The notes below the pieces were generated by a model. It did no database searches and was not told the DNA's origin. It was given only the letters and a program-made list of their open reading frames with translations. The position numbers and the translations under genes were made by a program. Shown one piece after another: positions 45,238 through 55,404 of a stretch of 64,000 nt of DNA (position 1 is its first letter; every line of letters starts with the position of its first letter). The stretch lies in assembly GCF_038049935.1 (NCBI RefSeq), contig NZ_CP145886.1:4569007-4633006 (forward strand). The letters run 5' to 3'. The DNA comes from Rossellomorea sp. y25. Lineage in GTDB: Bacteria > Bacillota > Bacilli > Bacillales > Bacillaceae_B.

Positions 45238-47298
45238 TTATGAAATTTTAAACCGTTCGATCGAAGACTGAAGCTGTTGGCTTAAGTCTGTTAAGCGTTC
45301 AGCAGCTTCTGTAACGGATTGGACAGCCCTTACCTGCTCCTCTGTCGAAGCACTCATTTCCTCGCAGGAAGCGGCTGTTTCTTCGGCTGTTGCGGCCATC
45401 ATTTGGATCACGTTGACCACTTCATCCTTTTCAAGATTGATTTGACCCACTTCCTTATACATATTCTCAATCTCTAGCTGCATGGATTTCATTAATTGTG
45501 AGGTTTCGTTGAATACATGATTCGTTTTTTGAATCACTTCTTTTTGCACCTCGAATGTTTCTTTCGTTTTCACCATTTCGTCCACTGCTTGATGAGATCC
45601 TTGTTGAATTTCAACGATCGTGCGTTTAACCTCTTCCGTTGCTTTTACGGATTGGTCTGCAAGCTTGCGTACCTCTTCGGCTACTACTGCGAATCCTTTG
45701 CCGTGCTCTCCGGCTCTAGCCGCTTCGATGCTTGCGTTGAGTGCAAGCAGGTTCGTTTGGGAAGATATTTCCGTGATTGTTCCCATAACGGATTCAATCG
45801 TCTTCACTTTCGCTTCAAGGCTAAGGATGACTTTTTCCATTGAAGTGATGTATTCACTGGAAGAGTGGTAGGCATTTTCTAATTCTTTTACCTGATTCAG
45901 CCCAGACTGGTTCATGACATCTGCTTTACCTGCAAGTACAGACATGGCTTTTGATTTTTCATAAACATCATCAATCCTTGTCCCTAACTGCTCTGTTTGA
46001 AGATGCGCACGATCAGAGTCAGCTGCTGACTGGGAAGCTCCGCTGGCGATTTCAGTTACGGCCCTTGCCATTTCTTCACTTGAGGCATTTGTTTCCTCAG
46101 AAACTGCACTTAACCCTTCCGCAGATTCCCGTACATTATAAATCGATTCCTGAACGACTTTTATTGTGTCTTTCATATTCACGATCATCCTATTTAAATC
46201 TGATGCCAGTAATCCTGTTTCATCTTTGCTGTTAATCGTTGATTGAAGCGATAAATCACCGGACGAAACGTTGGTTACCGTTTTTTGCAACTCTTTAATC
46301 GGTTTCGTCATCATATTGGCTACGATGACAACCAACACCAGCATGATGACCAGTGTAATAAGAGCCGTAATCAGAAGTAAGCGTTCAATGTCTTTCGATG
46401 ATTGAATGAGATCCTCCATACTATAAGCGGATCCCACTTTCCAACTCGTCTTCGGTACCGTACTGTACACTAATACTTTTTTATCGCCTTCCAGGTCATA
46501 ACGGAGGGTGTCCGATTCTTTTTCTGATTTTAACATTTTGCTGATGAAAGGTAATGTGGACAGATCCTCGCCGCGCTTTGTTGGGTGGACGATGGCTGTT
46601 CCATCAAGACCGATTAAAAATGGATAGCCATTATAACCGATATCCATTTTGGAGACCCGTTCGGTAAGTTTCGACAGCTTAATATCGACACCCATTACAC
46701 CGACCACTTTATTTTCGGATATGATCGCCCTTGAGGCCGTTATGATGTATTCTTCCGTTGCCGTGTCTATATATGGTTCGCTCCAAACGACGCCAGCCCT
46801 TGCTTCTTCAGCATCTTTATACCATTCCCTGCTCGTCGGATCAAAGTCGCTCGGTAAGGATACAGATGGGACGATTTTCAGTTTCTTATTGGGCGATGCA
46901 AAGTAGATGGAAGTTGCTTCATCATATAAACTTAAATAATTATCAAAATCAGATTGGATATTCGCATATAGCTCTGTATTATCTACTTCAGTTTCTGTTT
47001 GCAATTGTACTTTGGCATAATCTTTTAATGAATTCGAGATAGAATATTGATCAATGCTCTTTTCGTATTGTCCAAGGAAGAGTTGAACTGAATTATTTAG
47101 TTCCCCTACAATCCCTTGAGTCTGACGAATGACCTCTTCCTCTGTTTTCACCCTTGTCTGCAAGCTTGTGATTGCAATGATAACGGCTAACGAAACCATA
47201 AATAAAATGGATATGATCACGATAAGCTTCATTCGAATAGAGGATAGAAGAAAATTCTTCTTATGCTCTACTTTTTTCTTTGTCTTTTTCTTTTTCAC
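45238..47298 (-). CDS. Methyl-accepting chemotaxis protein with dCache sensor
   Basis: This 686-residue receptor has a lysine-rich cytosolic start, helix 1 (about 24-45), an extracytoplasmic dCache ligand domain (about 45-295, with [12 protein letters not shown] and [11 protein letters not shown]), helix 2 (about 300-325), HAMP and a long signalling domain whose tip carries [20 protein letters not shown]. The GTG at 47298 is used because the GGGGG upstream is then 7 bases away; no ATG is available nearby. The ligand is unknown. It is an insertion in the yybS-rpsR interval. Confidence 0.93.
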   Translation of the reverse strand: MKKKKTKKKVEHKKNFLLSSIRMKLIVIISILFMVSLAVIIAITSLQTRVKTEEEVIRQTQGIVGELNNSVQLFLGQYEKSIDQYSISNSLKDYAKVQLQTETEVDNTELYANIQSDFDNYLSLYDEATSIYFASPNKKLKIVPSVSLPSDFDPTSREWYKDAEEARAGVVWSEPYIDTATEEYIITASRAIISENKVVGVMGVDIKLSKLTERVSKMDIGYNGYPFLIGLDGTAIVHPTKRGEDLSTLPFISKMLKSEKESDTLRYDLEGDKKVLVYSTVPKTSWKVGSAYSMEDLIQSSKDIERLLLITALITLVIMLVLVVIVANMMTKPIKELQKTVTNVSSGDLSLQSTINSKDETGLLASDLNRMIVNMKDTIKVVQESIYNVRESAEGLSAVSEETNASSEEMARAVTEIASGASQSAADSDRAHLQTEQLGTRIDDVYEKSKAMSVLAGKADVMNQSGLNQVKELENAYHSSSEYITSMEKVILSLEAKVKTIESVMGTITEISSQTNLLALNASIEAARAGEHGKGFAVVAEEVRKLADQSVKATEEVKRTIVEIQQGSHQAVDEMVKTKETFEVQKEVIQKTNHVFNETSQLMKSMQLEIENMYKEVGQINLEKDEVVNVIQMMAATAEETAASCEEMSASTEEQVRAVQSVTEAAERLTDLSQQLQSSIERFKIS

Positions 47299-47487
47299 AT
47301 GAATTCCCCCTCTTACTACCAAAAAACTATCTATACATACTCTTATTCATCGACATTTTTCACCATTTCTTTATAGTGATAGGGGAATTAAGGGAAACAA
47401 AAAGAGGGTGTTTAGTAGTGGTGGATACTAGAAAGAAGAGGGAGTGTTATCGTTCCTTTATATAGGGCTTTATTCAAAAACAAATAA

Positions 47488-47518
47488 AAAAGCAGCAGAG
47501 ACAAGTCTCTGCTGCTTT
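47488..47518 (-). terminator. Terminator of the rpsF-ssb-rpsR operon
   Basis: AAAGCAGCAGAGA pairs with TCTCTGCTGCTTT around a four-base loop, followed on the minus strand by six T, 11 bases after rpsR. Confidence 0.92.
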
Positions 47519-47529
47519 AGCCGATGATA

Positions 47530-47778
<249 letters not shown>

Positions 47779-47807
47779 CTATCTTGTTTGGATTTATTAT
47801 CGTTCGT

Positions 47808-48323
47808 TTAGAATGGCAGATCATCATCGGAAATGTCGATCGGCTGACCGTCATTTGCAAATGGATCCTCATCTACACGTGTATAGTTGTTGTTATTATT
47901 GTTGTTGCGTTGTTGATTCTGATTCTGACTATACGGATTTCCTTGGTCACGTTGACCTCCACCCGAATAGCCCGGACTTCCTCCACGATCGCCTTGATTC
48001 GCACTACGCGGTTCTAAGAACTGAACGCTTTCTGCTACAACTTCCGTCATAAACACACGACGTCCATCCTGTCCTTCGAAATTACGTGTTTGAATACGAC
48101 CGTCAACGCCAGCTAAGCTGCCTTTTTTAAGAAAGTTTGCTACATTCTCTGCAGGGCGACGCCATACAACACAGTTAATAAAATCTGCTTCCCGTTCTCC
48201 TGATTGATTCGTAAAACTACGATTGACAGCCAGTGTAAACGAAGCTACAGCCACTCCACTTGGAGTATATTTTAATTCAGGGTCTTTGGTTAAACGCCCT
48301 ACTAATACAACTCGGTTCATCAT
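47808..48323 (-). CDS. ssbA: Single-stranded DNA-binding protein
   Basis: This 171-residue protein has an N-terminal OB fold (about 1-105, [30 protein letters not shown]), a Gly/Gln/Asn-rich linker and the acidic tip DDDLPF that recruits repair and replication proteins. I place the start at ATG 48323, where GGGG lies 9 bases upstream; ATG 48320 is equally possible. Confidence 0.96.
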   Translation of the reverse strand: MMNRVVLVGRLTKDPELKYTPSGVAVASFTLAVNRSFTNQSGEREADFINCVVWRRPAENVANFLKKGSLAGVDGRIQTRNFEGQDGRRVFMTEVVAESVQFLEPRSANQGDRGGSPGYSGGGQRDQGNPYSQNQNQQRNNNNNNNYTRVDEDPFANDGQPIDISDDDLPF

Positions 48324-48351
48324 CAGAATCAACCCCTTCCTTCTAGTTTAC

Positions 48352-48367
48352 TGTTTCACGTGAAACA
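48352..48367. other. parS site between ssbA and rpsF
   Basis: TGTTTCACGTGAAACA, identical to the copy in walK, lies in the 79-base gap between the two genes. ParB loading here would sit within about 16 kb of the origin. Confidence 0.9.
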
Positions 48368-48402
48368 GATGATAGAAGTGTATATCTTAAAAAACGTACG
48401 GA

Positions 48403-48690
48403 TTATTCTTCTTCTTTAACAACGATATGACGGATAATATCATCGCTGATTTTAGCTAAACGATCGAATTCGTTAACTGCATCAGAAGTAGCGCTCATCT
48501 TAACTAGTTGATAGAAACCATCACGAAAATCGTTGATTTCATACGCTAAACGACGTTTACCCCAATCTTTTGACTCGATGATTTCCGCGCCGTTAGTTGT
48601 TAAAACGTTATCGAAACGCTCAACTACTGCTTTCTTTGACTCGTCGTCAATGTTTGGGCGGACAATGTACATAACTTCGTACTTTCTCAT
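48403..48690 (-). CDS. rpsF: 30S ribosomal protein S6
   Basis: This 95-residue protein starts [15 protein letters not shown] and carries the S6 core [18 protein letters not shown]. The ATG at 48690 has GGAGGTGA 7 bases upstream; the longer open frame has no second ribosome site. First gene of the operon, which in many bacteria is autoregulated by an S6-S18 leader motif. Confidence 0.97.
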   Translation of the reverse strand: MRKYEVMYIVRPNIDDESKKAVVERFDNVLTTNGAEIIESKDWGKRRLAYEINDFRDGFYQLVKMSATSDAVNEFDRLAKISDDIIRHIVVKEEE

Positions 48691-48810
48691 CTGAATGTCA
48701 CCTCCTCGTGGTCTATGCGGTCCTTTCTTTATGAAAGAACAAGGAGCAATGCGTTCATTACTCACGAAATAAAATTATAGCATAAGACTTCTATTATTGC
48801 AATAAGACGT

Positions 48811-48846
48811 AAAAAAAAGACTAGAATTTGGATTCTAGTCTTTTTT
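48811..48846 (-). terminator. ychF terminator
   Basis: AAAAAAGACTAGAAT pairs with ATTCTAGTCTTTTTT around a short loop; on the minus strand an eight-base T-run ends it. It lies 130 bases after the ychF stop, beyond a repeat fragment. Confidence 0.85.
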
Positions 48847-48883
48847 CGAGTAAATTTTATTGCTAATAGAATAGTGAGTGCTG

Positions 48884-48919
48884 GTTGATTTCCGCTCCAG
48901 GCACTCGACTCCAATCAAC
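48884..48919. repeat. Deleted copy of the palindromic intergenic repeat
   Basis: GTTGATTTCCGCTCCAGG at the left and CTCCAATCAAC at the right leave only the ends of the 238-base element found at 50299. The outer arms GTTGATT and AATCAAC are perfect inverted repeats. Confidence 0.75.
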
Positions 48920-48975
48920 TGTCAACACTATTTTGGCTACAATAGTGACATTACAAAAGAAATTTTCAGATAAAC

Positions 48976-50076
48976 TTACACATTAAAACGGAAGTGAATA
49001 ATATCTCCGTCTTTTACGAGGTATTCTTTACCTTCGAGGCGGACTTTTCCTGCTTCACGGGCAGCACCCATTGTTCCGGCAGCAACTAAATCATCATAAG
49101 ATACCGTTTCAGCGCGGATGAATCCTCTTTCGAAGTCGGTGTGGATGACACCGGCACATTGAGGAGCTTTCATTCCTTCACGGAAAGTCCAGGCACGAAC
49201 CTCTTGAACGCCGGCTGTGAAGTAAGTAGCCAGTCCCAATAGAGAATAAGTTGCACGGATAAGCTGATCTAAACCAGACTCTTCAATTCCTAATTCTTGT
49301 AGGAACATCGCCTTTTCTTCATCATCAAGCTCGGCGATTTCAGATTCGATCTTTGCACAAACCACGATCACTTCTGCGTTATCTTCTTTCGCAAATTCAC
49401 GTACTTTCTGAACATATTCGTTGTCAGAAGGATCGGCAATTTCATCTTCACTTACGTTTGCTACATAAAGAACAGGCTTTGAAGTCAGAAGGTGAAGCTG
49501 TTTTACAAGCTTCATTTGCTCATCTGAGAACTCAACTGTACGAGCCGGTTGCTCAGCTTCGAGGGCATCTTTGATTTTTACAAGGATGTCATGCTCAAAT
49601 ACTGCTTCTTTGTCTTTTTGCTTCGCCATTTTCTGAACTCTTGCAAGACGCTTATCTACCGTTTCAAGGTCAGCTAAGATTAACTCCAGGTTGATGACTT
49701 CAATATCGGCAATCGGATCGACTTTCCCGGAAACGTGGGTAATATTATCATCCGCAAAACAACGTACAACCTGACAAATCGCATCTACTTGGCGAATGTG
49801 AGATAAGAATTTATTTCCTAACCCTTCTCCTTTACTCGCTCCTTTTACAATCCCGGCAATATCCGTGAATTCAAAGGCAGTAGGAACTGTCTTCTTCGGT
49901 TCTACAAGCTCTGTTAATTTATCTAAACGGTGATCGGGAACCTCTACGATTCCCACGTTAGGATCAATTGTACAGAAAGGATAGTTGGCAGATTCTGCAC
50001 CTGCTTTTGTAATTGCGTTAAAAAGAGTTGACTTACCTACGTTTGGTAATCCAACAATACCAGCTGTTAAAGCCAT
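48976..50076 (-). CDS. ychF: Ribosome-binding ATPase YchF (Obg family)
   Basis: This 366-residue P-loop protein has G1 GLPNVGKST, a G3 DIAGIVKGA, and a C-terminal TGS-like domain ending KDGDIIHFRFNV. YchF/OLA1 proteins prefer ATP over GTP and bind ribosomes. The ATG at 50076 has AGGAG 8 bases upstream and gives the B. subtilis length (YyaF). Confidence 0.96.
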   Translation of the reverse strand: MALTAGIVGLPNVGKSTLFNAITKAGAESANYPFCTIDPNVGIVEVPDHRLDKLTELVEPKKTVPTAFEFTDIAGIVKGASKGEGLGNKFLSHIRQVDAICQVVRCFADDNITHVSGKVDPIADIEVINLELILADLETVDKRLARVQKMAKQKDKEAVFEHDILVKIKDALEAEQPARTVEFSDEQMKLVKQLHLLTSKPVLYVANVSEDEIADPSDNEYVQKVREFAKEDNAEVIVVCAKIESEIAELDDEEKAMFLQELGIEESGLDQLIRATYSLLGLATYFTAGVQEVRAWTFREGMKAPQCAGVIHTDFERGFIRAETVSYDDLVAAGTMGAAREAGKVRLEGKEYLVKDGDIIHFRFNV

Positions 50077-50298
50077 CTTTGTCACTCCTCATTATATTCT
50101 TATCTATTTAAAATATCCTGTAAGATCGAAAAACAAGTAAACGGTCGAACCTTTCACAATTATAGAGATAATAGAGGGAAAAGACAAGTGAAGCTTCTGG
50201 TGTTCTTTTAGTTAAAGGGCTGTATATATACTCACAATCTGAATATATAAAAGACTCTTTTCATGAAGTTTGTTGCTATTGTAGAGAAGAAAGTAATA
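50077..50298. other. Intergenic, no feature recognised
   Basis: This AT-rich region upstream of ychF must contain the ychF promoter. I see no clear hexamer pair and no gene. It ends at the palindromic repeat. Confidence 0.35.
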
Positions 50299-50536
50299 GT
50301 TGATTTCCGCTCCAGGATGCTCGCTTTCCGCGGGGCTCGCGGTGAGCCTCCGGGGTCTCACCGGTCCAGCTCCAGCGGCTAGCCCCTCGAGGTCATAAGC
50401 TAAATGGTCCAAGAAGGCAAAGAACGCCTTCCCGGCCCATTCATCTTATGCTTGTCGGGGCTGAGCAAGCCGCCTCCGCATTTCGGACTGTCCAGCTATT
50501 CCCGCAGGAGTGGAGCATCCTGCAGCGAGAATCAAC
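50299..50536. repeat. Full-length palindromic intergenic repeat (MITE-like)
   Basis: The 238-base element begins GTTGATTTCCGCTCCAGGAT and ends with the imperfect inverse ATCCTGCAGCGAGAATCAAC. Inside are nested inverted segments (GCGGCTAGCCCCTCGAGG facing GTCGGGGCTGAGCAAGCCGC), so the transcript or single strand could fold into a long hairpin. It is much more GC-rich than its surroundings and has no gene. Partial copies occur at 44790, 48884 and 63543. Confidence 0.85.
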
Positions 50537-50629
50537 TTTCTAAGCATGTATCCTTAATAGAAATCAATAAAAGCCAACAACCTCTTTCCATTTGATAAAA
50601 GAATTCTTTTTTCTAGTTAGTTTGTTTTG

Positions 50630-50745
50630 GGACACCTTGTAGCTCTGTCACGAAAACTCTCGTGAAGATGGTGAGGGGAACTGCGTAGACTCTTGTGGAA
50701 GTACGGACGTGCCGAGACCCCGTTCGTGGCAGAACTTATGTTAAA
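50630..50745. repeat. Degenerate second copy of the same repeat type
   Basis: CGGACGTGCCGAGACCCCG and neighbouring bases resemble the GGTGAGACCCCGGAGGCTC arm of the full element in reverse orientation, with many changes. The assignment is weak. Confidence 0.4.
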
Positions 50746-50780
50746 AAGTAAACAATTTTTGCGAAAAGAGCGATATAAAA

Positions 50781-50816
50781 AGAGCATTCCATCGTAAAAA
50801 AACGATGGAATGCTCT
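50781..50816 (-). terminator. Terminator of the mscS-DUF951 unit
   Basis: AGAGCATTCCATCGT pairs perfectly with ACGATGGAATGCTCT around six bases, followed on the minus strand by five T. Confidence 0.9.
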
Positions 50817-50880
50817 TGAGCCGGCTAATTTGAATATAGGCTGGATTAGGTCAAAAGGATTATGGGTAAAAAAAGAATAC

Positions 50881-51081
50881 TTATTCTTCTGTGCCGCTAC
50901 TGATGACTTTTTTCATTTTTTTCGCAAAATCTTTTCTGGGGATCATGACACTGTGACCGCATCCTACACATTTTATGCGGATATCCATTCCCATCCGGAT
51001 CACTTTCCAGCGATTTGTACCACAAGGATGAGGTTTTTTCATTTCTACAATGTCATTTAGAGTGAATGTTTTTGGCTCCAC
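50881..51081 (-). CDS. yyzM: DUF951 zinc-ribbon-type protein (YyzM)
   Basis: This 66-residue basic protein has the DUF951 signature DIVEMKKPHPCG, NRWKVIRMGMDIRIKC and CVGCGHSVMIPR, with three to four cysteines likely to bind zinc. The GTG at 51081 is chosen because GAGGAGG lies 8 bases before it; this leaves a 13-base gap after mscS. The longer frame overlapping mscS is not supported by a ribosome site. Confidence 0.88.
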   Translation of the reverse strand: MEPKTFTLNDIVEMKKPHPCGTNRWKVIRMGMDIRIKCVGCGHSVMIPRKDFAKKMKKVISSGTEE

Positions 51082-51094
51082 TGGCTTTTCCTCC

Positions 51095-52033
51095 TCATTC
51101 GCTTTCAAGTTTTCTTTGTTTTTCTTCACGAGGTTGGATGTCATCCTGATCGTGACGTGAATACATCACCATGCGAGGGAATGGAATTTCAATACCATGC
51201 TCATCCAGGCATAATTTGACCTCTTTACGAATCATTCTCGCCATATACCAATGTCTCATTGGAACCGTTTCAGCAACGATTCGCACGACAACATCTGAAG
51301 CTCCAAGAGTTTGAACACCTAACAACTCCGGTGGATTAACAAGATCTTCGTATTTTTGAGGTAGAGTCAGGAGTAGTTCCTGCATCACTTTCTCCGCTTC
51401 TTCTATGTTTTCTTCATACGCAATACTGACATCCACAACAGCAATGCTGTTGTGAATGGAGAAGTTCGTTACTTCCGTTATATTACCATTGGGGAAGATG
51501 TGCAATTCCCCGGTCCAGCTTTTGATTTTTGTCGTACGAAGGCCGATTTCTTCAACAGTTCCTTCTGCAGAACCAATACGGACATAGTCACCAACTGAAA
51601 ATTGATCTTCAAAGATAATAAAGAAACCGGTGATGATATCACGAACCAGATTTTGTGCACCGAAACCGACGGCCAGACCGACGATTCCTGCACCAGCGAT
51701 GAGTCCTTTCACATCGATTTCAAGAGTCGACAAGATCGTCATCAGACTGATGAAATAAATCACATAGGTCAATACATTCTCCAGTAGCTTTAATAGAGTG
51801 GCTTCACGGCGTTCGGTGAATTTAAGTGGTGAGCGTGACCGAACCTTAAATACGTTTCGAATCGCTGACCTTCCCAACCTTAAAGCAATATAGGTAATTA
51901 CCATAATGGCTGCAATCTTTATTGCACCAGAACCGAGAGAAATCCATAACTCATTATCTATGAGTTTATTTACAGCTTCATTTTCTTTAATTTTATCGAC
52001 TGTTTCTTCGACTTCTGTTTTAGTTCCAGACAT
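51095..52033 (-). CDS. Small-conductance mechanosensitive channel (MscS family)
   Basis: This 312-residue protein has three helices (about 38-60, 85-105 and 110-135); the last, pore-lining one contains the alternating Gly/Ala pattern GLIAGAGIVGLAVGFGAQNLVRD. The cytosolic MscS vestibule follows (about 140-290). GGAGG lies 8 bases before the ATG at 52033. It releases solutes on osmotic down-shock. It forms an operon with yyzM. Confidence 0.92.
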   Translation of the reverse strand: MSGTKTEVEETVDKIKENEAVNKLIDNELWISLGSGAIKIAAIMVITYIALRLGRSAIRNVFKVRSRSPLKFTERREATLLKLLENVLTYVIYFISLMTILSTLEIDVKGLIAGAGIVGLAVGFGAQNLVRDIITGFFIIFEDQFSVGDYVRIGSAEGTVEEIGLRTTKIKSWTGELHIFPNGNITEVTNFSIHNSIAVVDVSIAYEENIEEAEKVMQELLLTLPQKYEDLVNPPELLGVQTLGASDVVVRIVAETVPMRHWYMARMIRKEVKLCLDEHGIEIPFPRMVMYSRHDQDDIQPREEKQRKLESE

Positions 52034-52293
52034 ATATCGAACCTCCACTTATCATTCAATAAGAAGTATTCCTTATTTTATCAAGTTTCCCTCTCCTTGT
52101 GTAGATATAACCTCATATTAAAATAGTTTCTAGAAAATTTTTATTTTATGAAAAAACCATCCATCTTATGTATGAAAAAAAGAAATCGTCCGTATACTGA
52201 TAATACTTAGAAATTATGATTCTGGTGGTTAGGCCCGATAAAGTTGAACCCCGGAAAATATACCTCTTACACATACCAAAAGGAGTGGAAGCG

Positions 52294-52914
52294 ATGAATC
52301 TAAAAAAAGGACTATTTGAACGAAAACCTGAACCCTTTAGAGTCCTTCATCAGGAAGAACGTGCGGCACAGGATCTTTCCGTTCAATTGTCGTCGTTGCT
52401 TCCCACTTACTATCGTACAAGACCCATTGTTTTTGTATGTATCGGCACTGATCGTTCAACGGGGGACTCGTTAGGTCCTTTAGTTGGGTCATTAATAGAA
52501 GAACAAAACGTTAAGCCTTTCCATGTTTATGGTACGTTGGATGATCCGATTCATGCTGTGAACCTGGAAGAGAAACTGAGTCAAATAGCCTCTGAGCATA
52601 TAAATCCATTTATCATCGGTGTGGATGCGTGCCTTGGACGGTTAAAAAGCGTAGGGGCCATCCAATTAAGCGAAGGACCTTTAAAGCCTGGAGCGGGTGT
52701 TAATAAAGAGCTGCCTGAAGTAGGTGAAATTCACCTGACAGGAATCGTAAATGTCAGTGGATTCATGGAGTTTTTCGTTTTACAAAATACACGTTTAAAC
52801 CTTGTTATGAAAATGGCTAAGACCATTGCTGAAGCCATTGTGTTAGCAGGTCATTCCGTGGAACGCAGAAATGCCGTCAGTATTGAAAAATGGCGGGAAG
52901 AATTGCAGCAATAA
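52294..52914 (+). CDS. yyaC: YyaC, GPR-like spore protein
   Basis: This 206-residue protein of the spore-protease-like YyaC family has the conserved core VFVCIGTDRSTGDSLGPLVG (about 48-67), an acidic VDACLG strand and PGAGVNKELPEVGEIHLTG. The fold is that of the germination protease GPR and hydrogenase maturation proteases. The ATG at 52294 has AAAGGAG 8 bases upstream. It faces against the surrounding genes, as in B. subtilis. Sporulation-specific expression is expected; I do not see a clear sigma-F or sigma-G promoter. Confidence 0.92.
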   Translation: MNLKKGLFERKPEPFRVLHQEERAAQDLSVQLSSLLPTYYRTRPIVFVCIGTDRSTGDSLGPLVGSLIEEQNVKPFHVYGTLDDPIHAVNLEEKLSQIASEHINPFIIGVDACLGRLKSVGAIQLSEGPLKPGAGVNKELPEVGEIHLTGIVNVSGFMEFFVLQNTRLNLVMKMAKTIAEAIVLAGHSVERRNAVSIEKWREELQQ

Positions 52915-52963
52915 AGAAGGGAGATGATACAGACACGTTCTGAGTCATCTCCCTTCTTTATTT
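52913..52963. terminator. Bidirectional terminator between yyaC and the DUF554 gene
   Basis: AAAGAAGGGAGATGA pairs perfectly with TCATCTCCCTTCTTT around a 17-base loop, T-rich on both strands. It overlaps the last bases of the yyaC stop. Confidence 0.88.
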
Positions 52964-52970
52964 TCGCCCT

Positions 52971-53684
52971 TTACATATAAAGCTGGTAAGCATGTATGAT
53001 CCCAACGACCATCCCCACCACAATGATGCCGGGAAGTAAATTCGCGACTCTGATTTTCGTGACTCCAATAAGATTCAATCCAATAGCGAAGATCATAATG
53101 CCGCCTGCCGATGTCATTTCAACAATATAGGCGTCCATCAGTTCCTGAGGTACCCACTGATGAATCTGAGTCGCAAACAAAGCAATGAATCCTTGATAAA
53201 GGACGACTGGAATTGCAGAAAACATCACACCGATCCCTAATGTCGTCGTGAGGATCAGAGACGTAAAACCATCAATGATCGACTTCGTCAAAAGCACGTC
53301 ATGATCTCCCCTGATACCGCTATCCAATGCACCAATGACGGCCATTGCACCAATGACAAAAATCAGGGTAGCTGTAACAAACCCTTGAGATATGGATGTT
53401 TCTTTATTACTGCCAAGCTTCTTTTCCAACCAGTTTCCCAATGAGTTAAGCTTGTCCTCCAGATTCATCCATTCTCCCCAGGCAGCACCGAGAGCCAAGC
53501 TGATGATGACAATGAGGAAGTTTTCACTTTTCAACCCCATCTGTAATCCCAGGACGATTACGGCTAAACCAATCGCCTTCATGACGGTTCCCTTCATATC
53601 TTCTGGTATGCGGTGAAGGACTTTACCAAGGAGAGTACCGATGATAATACATATTCCATTTACTAACGTTCCTAAAAGTACCAT
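52971..53684 (-). CDS. DUF554 (YqgA/YdfK-family) membrane protein
   Basis: This 237-residue protein has about six or seven hydrophobic segments rich in glycine, starting MVLLGTLVNGICIIIGTLLG, with the DUF554 block GALDSGIRGDHDVLLTKSIIDGFTSL in the middle. The function is unknown. It lies between yyaC and spo0J, a place occupied by a related gene in several bacilli. Confidence 0.85.
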   Translation of the reverse strand: MVLLGTLVNGICIIIGTLLGKVLHRIPEDMKGTVMKAIGLAVIVLGLQMGLKSENFLIVIISLALGAAWGEWMNLEDKLNSLGNWLEKKLGSNKETSISQGFVTATLIFVIGAMAVIGALDSGIRGDHDVLLTKSIIDGFTSLILTTTLGIGVMFSAIPVVLYQGFIALFATQIHQWVPQELMDAYIVEMTSAGGIMIFAIGLNLIGVTKIRVANLLPGIIVVGMVVGIIHAYQLYM

Positions 53685-53744
53685 GACGTTTCCCCTTATG
53701 ATTATTTCCCGAAGAATAGTATTTTCTATGTACCATATGGAAGA

Positions 53745-53787
53745 GGACTGGCTTAAATGGTACGTGAAACACCATTTAAGTCAGTCC
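53745..53787. other. Strong hairpin downstream of spo0J with a parS-like loop
   Basis: A 17-base-pair stem (GGACTGGCTTAAATGGT with its complement, one G-U) closes a nine-base loop ACGTGAAAC. It could terminate spo0J transcripts, but no T-run follows on the minus strand. Loop and closing bases give TACGTGAAACA, matching ten of eleven bases of a parS half. Confidence 0.65.
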
Positions 53788-53801
53788 CTTTCACATTCAT
53801 T

Positions 53802-54641
53802 TTACTGCAATAACTCTAAGATACGATCCAGATCTTCTTTCGAGAAAAATTCCAATTCGATTTTCCCTTTTTTCTTTGATTGTTTAATTGTGACCGTTGT
53901 ACCGAAGCGTTCGCGTAGAAGGGATTCCTGCTCCTGAATAAAGACATCTTTACGTTCTGTCTTTTTTGTTTCACGTGGAACATTCTCATTCAGCTCTTGA
54001 ATGATTTTTTCTAATTGGCGAACGTTTAATGATTCTTTAAGGATACGATTCACAACCGTTGATAGATTCTTCTTATTTTTCAACCCAAGGAGTGCACGAC
54101 CGTGGCCCATCGTTAACTTACCTTCTGAAATTAGTTCTTGGATAGGGGCAGGGAGGGACAGCAAGCGAATATGATTGGCAATATGAGGTCTGCTCTTTCC
54201 CAATCTCTTAGCTAATTCCTCTTGAGTAAGTTTTAACTTATCCATGAGCATTTGATAAGCTGCACCTTCTTCGATCGGTGTCAGATCTTCCCGTTGAAGG
54301 TTTTCTAAAACGGCCAGCTCCATCATTTGTTGATCATTCAATTCCCGGACCACGACAGGAACCGATTCTAATTTAGCCGCTTTTGCTGCACGATAACGAC
54401 GTTCCCCTACGACAATTTCATACCCTTTGATTGTTTTACGCACAATGATCGGTTGGAGGATACCGTGTTCTAAGATCGAATCTTTTAATTCTTCTATTGC
54501 TTGTGGCTCAAAGATTTTTCGTGGCTGATATGGATTCGGCCGAATTTCTTTCAGACTCACTTCTTGTACGGACTCTTCATTTTGAGTTGTTTGGATATTG
54601 GTAAAGAGAGCATTGATGCCCTTTCCTAAACCTTTAGCCAT
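53802..54641 (-). CDS. spo0J: Spo0J (ParB) chromosome-partitioning protein
   Basis: This 279-residue CTP-dependent DNA clamp has the N-terminal CTP-binding region with GERRYRAAK (about 79-87), a central helix-turn-helix (about 136-165) and a C-terminal dimer domain. It loads at parS sites and recruits SMC. It contains its own parS site in codons for N220-T225 (NVPRET). It overlaps soj by 8 bases. Confidence 0.97.
   Translation of the reverse strand: MAKGLGKGINALFTNIQTTQNEESVQEVSLKEIRPNPYQPRKIFEPQAIEELKDSILEHGILQPIIVRKTIKGYEIVVGERRYRAAKAAKLESVPVVVRELNDQQMMELAVLENLQREDLTPIEEGAAYQMLMDKLKLTQEELAKRLGKSRPHIANHIRLLSLPAPIQELISEGKLTMGHGRALLGLKNKKNLSTVVNRILKESLNVRQLEKIIQELNENVPRETKKTERKDVFIQEQESLLRERFGTTVTIKQSKKKGKIELEFFSKEDLDRILELLQ
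53967..53982. other. parS site inside spo0J
   Basis: TGTTTCACGTGGAACA, the reverse complement of TGTTCCACGTGAAACA, is the site known in B. subtilis spo0J and matches the ParB consensus with the allowed variable base. Confidence 0.92.
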
Positions 54642-55395
54642 TCGCCACCACTTCCTTTGCTAGTTCTAAATAAACTTCTGCTCCCCTGGATTTAGCATCA
54701 TAGATGATAATCGGTTCACCATGACTGGGCGCTTCACTTAAACGAACGTTACGTGGAATAATTGTGCGATACACTTTATCTTGAAAATATTTTTTCACTT
54801 CTTCAATCACCTGGATCCCCAGATTGGTTCTTGCATCCAGCATCGTTAACAACACACCATCAATCATGAGATCATGATTCAGGTGCTTCTGCACTAAACG
54901 AACTGTACTTAATAGCTGACTTAATCCTTCCAGAGCGTAATACTCGCACTGTACCGGGATAATGACGGCATCAGAGGCTGTTAAAGCATTGATTGTTAAT
55001 AGTCCTAATGAAGGAGGACAATCAATGATAATATAATCAAATTCGTCTTTCACTTTCTCTAACGCTTTCTTTAAACGCACTTCACGGGAGATGGTTGGAA
55101 CAAGTTCAATTTCTGCTCCAGCCAATGAAATGGTTGCAGGTACAATGGATAGATTCTCTACTTTTGATTGTTTAATGGTTTCTCTGACATCTACATCATC
55201 CACCAGCACATCGTATATACATTGCTGGACATCCCCTTTTTCAACACCGACACCACTAGTGCCGTTTCCTTGAGGATCTATATCCACCAGTAAAACCTTT
55301 TTCCCTATATAAGCTAAACAAGCCCCCAAATTGACGGATGTTGTGGTCTTTCCCACTCCACCTTTTTGGTTTGTAACGGCTACTATTCTGCCCAA
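54634..55395 (-). CDS. soj: Soj (ParA) ATPase
   Basis: This 253-residue deviant Walker ATPase has KGGVGKTT (about 11-18), the acidic DIDPQGN, and DCPPSLGLLT. It works with Spo0J in chromosome segregation and, as monomer or dimer, adjusts DnaA activity. The TTG at 55395 is used: AGGTGA lies 5 bases before it and the protein then starts like B. subtilis Soj and has the same length. GTG 55404 is the alternative. Confidence 0.95.
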   Translation of the reverse strand: MGRIVAVTNQKGGVGKTTTSVNLGACLAYIGKKVLLVDIDPQGNGTSGVGVEKGDVQQCIYDVLVDDVDVRETIKQSKVENLSIVPATISLAGAEIELVPTISREVRLKKALEKVKDEFDYIIIDCPPSLGLLTINALTASDAVIIPVQCEYYALEGLSQLLSTVRLVQKHLNHDLMIDGVLLTMLDARTNLGIQVIEEVKKYFQDKVYRTIIPRNVRLSEAPSHGEPIIIYDAKSRGAEVYLELAKEVVANG

Positions 55396-55404
55396 GGTTG
55401 TCAC

